Positions 15,971 through 20,177 of a stretch of 20,177 bases of DNA are shown piece after piece; position 1 is the stretch's first letter; each line of letters opens with the position of its first letter. The notes below the pieces were generated by a model. It made no database searches. It worked only from the letters and a program-made list of their open reading frames with translations, and was not told where the DNA came from. The DNA comes from Oleiagrimonas sp964566965 (GTDB taxonomy: Bacteria > Pseudomonadota > Gammaproteobacteria > Xanthomonadales > Rhodanobacteraceae), in the NCBI GenBank assembly GCA_964566965.1, contig CAZMKO010000044.1:1-20177 (forward strand), in the 5' to 3' direction. The position numbers and the translations under genes were made by a program.

Positions 15971-16021
15971 ATTCATCAACCCGTCTAAACCGTTACGGTG
16001 GAGTCGTGAAAATCTGACTCC

Positions 16022-16492
16022 ATGCCTCCGTCACGAACTACGATGAACCATCGATCCCACTCATCACACTTCAGTCGCAAGCGCTCGACGCGGGCGGTGC
16101 GGGTACGTGATGGTCGATCATTTGCCTCGTCGTCGGTGATCCATAGTGTTTCGGATTGTTTGGCGATGGCGCGGGCACTTGATCGTGCGGGGTTCGGCGA
16201 CCGTGCCGTTATTCGTCCGTTGATCATGCGTTTGCAGCGGACGTTGCGCCGGCTTGATACATCGGTTGTTCGGTCTGTCCTGGAGTTTGGCGAACGGTGC
16301 CGGAAACATGGTGTCGCTCATGCGGCGGCATGGTATCAACGGCAACTGGCGGCGCACCGTATCACGGCGTTTCATACGCAAGCCTCATCGGTACGCCCTG
16401 ACCGCGAGACGGTGCACACCGCTCTGGCTTTCTCCACCTCATGGCGGCTCAGGGGGCCGCCCGTGGTTTCAGTGCAACGCAATATTTTTTGA
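16022..16492 (+). CDS. Doubtful ORF, 156 aa, basic
   Basis: An open frame of 156 residues that fills the gap between dyad copy 1 and the 107-aa gene. The first 40 residues are Ser/Arg/His-rich and look like chance coding, but the middle (about 40-120: SVSDCLAMARALDRAGFGDR, then IRPLIMRLQRTLRRLD and SVLEFGERCRKHG) reads like an amphipathic helical protein. No Shine-Dalgarno precedes the ATG at 16022 or the next one at 16043. Frames on the opposite strand are also open here and equally unconvincing. If it is not a gene, this stretch is a long leader for the 107-aa gene, whose ATG is 571 nt from the dyad. I see no family match. Confidence 0.35.
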   Translation: MPPSRTTMNHRSHSSHFSRKRSTRAVRVRDGRSFASSSVIHSVSDCLAMARALDRAGFGDRAVIRPLIMRLQRTLRRLDTSVVRSVLEFGERCRKHGVAHAAAWYQRQLAAHRITAFHTQASSVRPDRETVHTALAFSTSWRLRGPPVVSVQRNIF

Positions 16493-16541
16493 GCGGACAT
16501 TTCGTCCACAACGCTTTGACTGAATTTTCAGGAGAAACATC

Positions 16542-16865
16542 ATGACCAGCCCACTGAATTCCTTTGTTCATTATGCCGAGAGCCAGCGTCTGGCCGCCGC
16601 CCACGAAGCAAAGAGCTCCAAGGGCCACGGTTGGCTGTACGCCATCGCCAAGACGCTGGGAGAAGCGTGTGACGCGTTGGGTAAGGAAATCACCGACCGT
16701 GCCTCGGCATTGGATGATGCCATTCGTGCGGGTAAGAAAGACCTCACCGAGCAGAACGCGGAGCTGCAGGCGTTGACGCAGCAGATGAACATGATGATGC
16801 AGGCGACAAGTACCATCATCAAGACGCTGGGCGAAGGCAACGCCACCCTGGCGCGCAAGCAGTAA
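16542..16865 (+). CDS. Small helical protein, family unknown (107 aa)
   Basis: Starts MTSPLNSFVHYAES, with AGGAGAAA 4-11 nt before the ATG. There is no signal peptide or membrane segment. Residues 1-45 are mixed, with an amphipathic HGWLYAIAKTLGEACDAL segment; residues about 46-107 are almost continuous helix with coiled-coil character, ending in a Met/Gln-rich stretch (QQMNMMMQATSTIIKTLGEG) and ATLARKQ. The small all-helical build with a polymerisation-like C-terminal helix loosely recalls needle or filament subunits of type III secretion, but I cannot show homology and no secretion genes are nearby. A single Cys is at residue 43. A strong terminator follows 20 nt after the stop. Confidence 0.85.
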   Translation: MTSPLNSFVHYAESQRLAAAHEAKSSKGHGWLYAIAKTLGEACDALGKEITDRASALDDAIRAGKKDLTEQNAELQALTQQMNMMMQATSTIIKTLGEGNATLARKQ

Positions 16866-16885
16866 TCACTGCGTAAGCAAAACGA

Positions 16886-16920
16886 GAGCTCGGCACGGAA
16901 TCCGTGCCGAGCTCTTTTTT
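16886..16920 (+). terminator. Rho-independent terminator
   Basis: GAGCTCGGCACGG (16886-16898), loop AAT, CCGTGCCGAGCTC (16902-16914), then TTTTTT. A perfect 13-bp stem, 20 nt after the 107-aa gene. On the minus strand the stem is followed by TCGTTTTG, so it might also stop transcripts from the right. Confidence 0.95.
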
Positions 16921-16928
16921 GGTGCGGA

Positions 16929-16957
16929 AAGAAAAATGTGCGATGACATGGTCATCG
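16929..16957 (-). terminator. Weak terminator for the 140-aa gene
   Basis: CGATGAC (16941-16947), ATG, GTCATCG (16951-16957). Read on the minus strand, the 7-bp stem is followed by CACATTTTTCTTT. It lies 94 nt beyond the stop of the gene at 17051-17473. Confidence 0.5.
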
Positions 16958-17050
16958 GCCGACACCTAGTGTCCGTGTAGGTCATACGTCAGTGCGTGAC
17001 CTCGCCACTGCGAGGCCGCGGGGCGTGTGGGTGGTTGAGCGGTGGCCGGG

Positions 17051-17473
17051 TTACGCGTCGGGCTTTTGTGTCAGCTTGTCAGCAAGTTCCTGCGGTATCC
17101 CTTGGGGAAGTGGCACCGAGGCATTGTTTGTCAACGTCTCGGTATGATTTGTCGGCGCTTGCTGAAGTTGGGATAGGGCATCCGTGATGGCGTCGAAATT
17201 GCGGGACATATCGGCAAGTTCGGTGGCACTCATGTCCCCGTTTTTCTGCATGGCATCCAGTTGTTCTCGCAACAGGGTGCTGCTGTCCTGCCATTCGGCA
17301 AGTACATCGGCGGTCGACTTCGGGTTATCGCCGGCTTCCTGCAGGGCGCGTTCAAATTCGTCCAACGCTTCCTGGCGTGCCTCGGGGGAAAGGTCCTGAC
17401 GCCCGAGTGTTTTTTCCACCCGGTCGAGCAAATCCTGCCGGAGCTGGGCGGTGTCGTTCGGATCAGTGGACAT
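17051..17473 (-). CDS. Acidic helical protein, family unknown (140 aa)
   Basis: MSTDPNDTAQLRQDLLDRVEK...: acidic, almost wholly helical to about residue 105 (heptad-like LRQDLLDRVEKTL, EALDEFERALQEAG, LREQLDAMQKNG, ELADMSRNFDAITDALSQL), followed by a Thr/Asn/Pro-rich C-terminal tail with a short final helix. There is no signal peptide, membrane segment or cysteine. A GGGGAG element lies about 9 nt before the ATG. Size, acidity and position divergent from the RTX-M91 gene would fit a chaperone-like or co-secreted partner, but this is inference from context only. Dyad copy 2 lies 113 nt upstream. It converges on the 107-aa gene. Confidence 0.8.
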   Translation of the reverse strand: MSTDPNDTAQLRQDLLDRVEKTLGRQDLSPEARQEALDEFERALQEAGDNPKSTADVLAEWQDSSTLLREQLDAMQKNGDMSATELADMSRNFDAITDALSQLQQAPTNHTETLTNNASVPLPQGIPQELADKLTQKPDA

Positions 17474-17586
17474 GTTGCGACTCCCCTGGTGTTGGATGTT
17501 GACATACCTTCATGCGCCAGCGATCAGACAGCGGTCGAGGGCAGAGGCGACTCCTTCGGAGTGTGCCGTGATGGGGTTCATCGTCA

Positions 17587-17606
17587 ACCTAGGGAAAACC
17601 CTAGGA
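17587..17606. promoter_or_regulatory. 20-bp dyad, copy 2 (candidate operator)
   Basis: ACCTAGGGAAAACCCTAGGA: the inner CCTAGGG-AAAA-CCCTAGG is a perfect 7+4+7 inverted repeat. It lies 113 nt upstream of the minus-strand gene starting at 17473 and 167 nt upstream of the plus-strand start at 17774. Confidence 0.75.
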
Positions 17607-17674
17607 AGTTCCAGATCATTTCACGGCAGTTGCTTTCCGCCATGCAACCGGTATGGGATTCCGGGTGCTGCCAC

Positions 17675-17698
17675 ACCTCGGGAAAACCCTAGCTAGGG
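17675..17698. promoter_or_regulatory. 20-bp dyad, copy 3 (candidate operator), with overlapping palindrome
   Basis: ACCTCGGGAAAACCCTAGCT (17675-17694) shares the GGGAAAACCCTAG core with copy 2 and differs at one position in each outer arm. Its right half runs into a second perfect palindrome CCCTAGCTAGGG (17687-17698). It begins 88 bp after copy 2 and ends 79 nt before the ATG at 17774. The rest of the 300-nt gap 17474-17773 holds a small hairpin (17550-17562, ACTCC TTC GGAGT) and nothing else I recognise. Confidence 0.7.
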
Positions 17699-17773
17699 AG
17701 CGTCCCAGCCTGACATGCCCCATACCGGCGAGTACGGTTTCATACGACCGTTTCATCATGACTGGAGAAGATC

Positions 17774-19348
17774 ATGTCGGAAGTAGCAAGCGCCACCGCC
17801 TCGCAGCCCACGCCGTTTTGCACGCCGGGCAACGATTCACCTGAGACCTGGGGCTACCAGGGCGGGCCGTCGGGTGCCGACGGGGCGCGTACGCGGATTG
17901 GTACCGGCAAGATTTCCGGTCCGGTGGGTCCGTTTCCGCTTCCGGACAATGGCGGCAGCGACGACTCCACCCGTATCGACGGCAGTGCGCAGAACAGCGG
18001 CGAGCGCACCACCAAGCAGACCACCGATGGCAAGACCGTCGCGGTGGATCCGTTCCAGCGCGATGGCGACGTGACCATCGAGCGTGAGCGCACGCTGGTG
18101 GATATGCAGGGTCAGCAATACGTTTCCGACGACCAGCTGGTGTTCACCACCGGCAGCGCCGACGACGATGTGCAGGTCACCAACAATGACGACGGCACGC
18201 TGGGCGTCAGCATCAACGGGCAGTCCTACGACGTGGAAATGGCCGAGGGCCAGCAGCTGACTTTCCGCACCGGCGACGGCAATGACGCCATCACCGTCGC
18301 GTCGGATGTCAAGGTCAACGTGGTCATCGACAGCGGTGACGGCGACGACACCATCCAGACCGGTGCCGGGGACGCCACCATTTTCGCCGGTGACGGTGAC
18401 GACACCATCAACACCGGCAGCGGCAACAACTATGTCGAGGCCGGCAACGGTGACGACGTGGTCAACGGCGGTTCGGGCTACAACGTCATCTACGGCGGCG
18501 ATGGCAACGATCAGCTCAACGGTGGCGACGGCGGCAACCACATCAGCGGCGGCAAGGGTGCCGACCAGATCGTGGGCGGTACCGGCGAGGACATCCTCAG
18601 TGGCGGCCGCGGCGACGACCGCATCCAGAGCAACGGCACCAGCCACGTCTACGCCGGCTCCGGCAACGATGTGATCAGTGGCAGCAGCCTGGATACCATC
18701 TATGCCGAGAAGGCCGACGACGTCAGTGGCGCCGACGGTGCCAAGGTAGTGAACGTGGTCATCGACCCCAGCCTGGGCACCAAGGGCGTGTCGGTCGAAG
18801 GCACCGAGGGTTTCCAGCAACGCGTCAACGCCGATCTGGACATGCTGCGTTCCTCGCCCTACGGGCAGCAGATGCTGGCCGAGTTCGACAAGGCCGCCGA
18901 GAACGGCAACACCCTGACCATCCGCGAGCTGCAGAACGAGTCCAACGGTTACACCATGCCCAAGGAAGGCGGCAACAACTGGGCCGACACCCAGCTGAAC
19001 AACGGCAGTGCCGGCCGTGGTGACGATGCCGTGATCGCCTACAACACCTCGTTCCGCATTCCGGAGTTCCCGGTACCGGTCGGCGTGCTGTATCACGAGA
19101 TGTCGCACGCCTACAACGCCGTCACCGGCACCTTCCAGCCGGGCACCTATTACGGCGACGACGCCAAGGATTCGGGCAATGTGCCCAATTCCGAGCGTCA
19201 GGCGGTGGGCCTGGACAACAGTGGCCAGCCGTACGACTTCGACCACGACTCGTCCACGCCGCCGACCACCCACAATCCGTTCCCCTTGACCGAGAACGGC
19301 CTGCGTGAGGAAATGGGACTGGATCCGCGTCTGCATTACACGCTGTGA
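17774..19348 (+). CDS. RTX-repeat protein with C-terminal M91 (NleD-like) zinc metallopeptidase
   Basis: Protein of 524 residues with no signal peptide. In order: a flexible Ser/Thr/Gly/Pro-rich N-terminus (1-95); a beta-rich segment (about 96-168); about 13 RTX-type nonapeptide repeats (about 169-305, e.g. GDGDDTINT, GNGDDVVNG, GDGNDQLNG), expected to fold as a calcium-binding parallel beta-roll; then a peptidase M91 domain (PF14891 type) with HEMSH at 441-445, SERQAVGL with the likely third zinc ligand Glu474, and a C-terminus NGLREEMGLDPRLHY typical of that family. M91 includes NleD, a type III effector that cuts host JNK and p38 kinases. GGAG lies 6 nt before the ATG. RTX repeats suggest type I secretion, the flexible N-terminus and M91 domain suggest type III; sequence does not decide. 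Dyad copy 3 lies upstream. Confidence 0.9.
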   Translation: MSEVASATASQPTPFCTPGNDSPETWGYQGGPSGADGARTRIGTGKISGPVGPFPLPDNGGSDDSTRIDGSAQNSGERTTKQTTDGKTVAVDPFQRDGDVTIERERTLVDMQGQQYVSDDQLVFTTGSADDDVQVTNNDDGTLGVSINGQSYDVEMAEGQQLTFRTGDGNDAITVASDVKVNVVIDSGDGDDTIQTGAGDATIFAGDGDDTINTGSGNNYVEAGNGDDVVNGGSGYNVIYGGDGNDQLNGGDGGNHISGGKGADQIVGGTGEDILSGGRGDDRIQSNGTSHVYAGSGNDVISGSSLDTIYAEKADDVSGADGAKVVNVVIDPSLGTKGVSVEGTEGFQQRVNADLDMLRSSPYGQQMLAEFDKAAENGNTLTIRELQNESNGYTMPKEGGNNWADTQLNNGSAGRGDDAVIAYNTSFRIPEFPVPVGVLYHEMSHAYNAVTGTFQPGTYYGDDAKDSGNVPNSERQAVGLDNSGQPYDFDHDSSTPPTTHNPFPLTENGLREEMGLDPRLHYTL

Positions 19349-19406
19349 TCACGGGCCGGAGCGCCTCGCGCCCCGGCGAACCCATGCACCAGGGAGAGCG
19401 GTCGAC

Positions 19407-20048
19407 ATGATCCGTCGTCTCAAGCAGTTGTCGAGTCTTGTCGCGGCACTGGCGCTGTTTCCGGCCGTCACCACGGTGGCGGCCGTTTCGGGAAACCCGT
19501 CCATGCAAGACAGCAGTACGACCACCGTCACATCGCCCCTGGCGCGTCTCGACGTGACCGCCCGTTACGATCGCGAGCAGCAAAAGCTGGATATCCGCTG
19601 GACCTTGAACAACACCGGCGACCAGCCCCTGGCCGTTTTCGACCGGGGCGACACCATGGCGGCGCGGCGCAAGCCCCTGACCGCCGACGGTGTGGCCGAG
19701 GTGGCGCGCAAGCCGGACGGCGACACCCTGGTGCTGAGCCATCGCGCGATGGCGTTGCCGAAGCCGGCGCCCACGGTGCCGCCGGTTCCGCTGGCCGGGC
19801 GCATCGATGCCGAAGGCACGCGGCAGGCGCATTTCCAGGTCGATCTGCTCACCGCGCCGGCCGGCGGCGTGCGCTACTGCCTGGGTGTGGCACCGTTTGA
19901 CACGGATGACTACACACCCGCGGAGAAGGTCGGCGAGGGAACGTGGCGGGCGAGTTTCAAGGTGGTGGACCGGCAAACACTGTTGTGCACACCGGTTTTC
20001 GATCTCGAAAGCGGCCGTTTCGCGTCGGACCACGCCGACGCCGAGTAA
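19407..20048 (+). CDS. Exported protein of unknown function
   Basis: Protein of 213 residues. The signal peptide is about 1-26 (MIRRLKQLSSLVAALALFPA...TTVAA). The mature part begins Ser/Thr-rich, followed by a probable beta-sandwich (LARLDVTARYD, KLDIRWTLNNTGDQPLAVFDRG, HFQVDLLTAP, WRASFKVVDRQ). There are two Cys (in RYCLGVAPF and LLCTPVF) that may form a disulfide. I do not recognise the family. The start has GGGAGAG about 10 nt upstream and lies 58 nt after the RTX-M91 stop with no terminator between, so the two are probably co-transcribed. A periplasmic helper or protective partner is possible but unproven. REP-type sequence follows 32 nt after the stop. Confidence 0.82.
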   Translation: MIRRLKQLSSLVAALALFPAVTTVAAVSGNPSMQDSSTTTVTSPLARLDVTARYDREQQKLDIRWTLNNTGDQPLAVFDRGDTMAARRKPLTADGVAEVARKPDGDTLVLSHRAMALPKPAPTVPPVPLAGRIDAEGTRQAHFQVDLLTAPAGGVRYCLGVAPFDTDDYTPAEKVGEGTWRASFKVVDRQTLLCTPVFDLESGRFASDHADAE

Positions 20049-20080
20049 TCGTTCCACGACGCGCCATGCGAGCCCGATAC

Positions 20081-20177
20081 AGGAGCGGCTTCCGCCGCGG
20101 TGGCGAGTGCCTGCAAGCACGGATCGCGGCTGAAGCCGCTCCCACAGGGCACCTCGAAAAACGCCCGATCGTGTGTA
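20081..20177. repeat. REP-type element, runs off the window end
   Basis: A degenerate arm AGGAGCGGCTTCCGCCGCG (20081-20099) precedes a 23-nt arm at 20124-20146 that is identical to 4363-4385. The sequence after it, CCCACAGGGCACCTCGAAAA (20141-20160), closely matches the spacer of the 4363-4443 element read on its minus strand (CCCACAGGGGATCTCGAAAA). The second arm of this copy should therefore lie beyond the window. Confidence 0.8.

Noticed and set aside
16964..16982. ACCTAGTGTCCGTGTAGGT as a fourth dyad copy
   Set aside because: It has only 5-nt arms, is 19 and not 20 bp long, lacks the GGGAAAACCC core, and lies downstream of genes and not in a promoter region.
17555..17581. Possible PIP box (TTCG-N15-TTCG) upstream of the RTX-M91 gene
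   Set aside because: TTCGG is followed 17 nt later by TTCAT, so both the spacing and the second half-site fail; no HrpX-type control can be claimed.
18188..18700. Repeats in the RTX gene as a CRISPR or tandem DNA array
   Set aside because: Periodicity is 27 nt and in frame; it encodes GGxGxD-type nonapeptides with varying codons, so it is protein repeat structure.
17837..19336. Long open frame opposite the RTX-M91 gene (499 codons)
   Set aside because: Its repetitive Val/Ala sequence is the mirror of the RTX repeats; the plus frame has a ribosome binding site, repeats and an HExxH protease site.

Overview
The window reads as chromosomal DNA from a high-GC gammaproteobacterium, most likely of the Xanthomonadales (Xanthomonadaceae or Rhodanobacteraceae). 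This is inferred from the GC-rich codon use, the block engB / cytochrome c4 / two DsbA-like proteins / endonuclease-exonuclease-phosphatase protein (a related order is known in Pseudomonas), and the style of the closing region. No rRNA, tRNA, CRISPR array, insertion sequence or prophage gene was seen.

Layout. Positions 101-2828 hold a MidA-type methyltransferase (+), a YdcF/DUF218 membrane protein (-) and a small lipoprotein that probably starts at TTG (+). Positions 3068-10088 are a long minus-strand series: cca, slt, an EEP-fold phosphoesterase, two tandem DsbA-like lipoproteins and a di-haem cytochrome c4. A REP-type inverted pair lies between cca and slt. From 10220 come engB (+), msrC (-), a TMEM175-like membrane protein with an extra C-terminal domain (+) and a Dcp-type M3 metallopeptidase predicted to be a lipoprotein (+). 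A strong stem-loop terminator at 14941-14968 closes this conserved part.

The stretch 15.2-20.05 kb looks accessory. It has longer and visibly more AT-rich intergenic DNA, small genes without recognisable families, and an RTX-repeat protein fused to a C-terminal M91 (NleD-like effector) zinc metallopeptidase domain, followed closely by a gene for an exported protein of unknown function. Three copies of a 20-bp dyad, consensus ACCTAGGGAAAACCCTAGGT, occur only here as far as I could see. They lie upstream of or between the divergent genes at 15437-15796 (-), 16022-16492 (+, doubtful), 17051-17473 (-) and 17774-19348 (+). My reading is that this is one small regulon whose main product is the RTX-M91 protein, with small helical proteins as possible partners, secreted co-factors or apparatus parts. 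That link is inference; no secretion-system gene lies in the window.

The window ends inside a second REP-type element whose arm and adjacent spacer resemble those of the element at 4363-4443.
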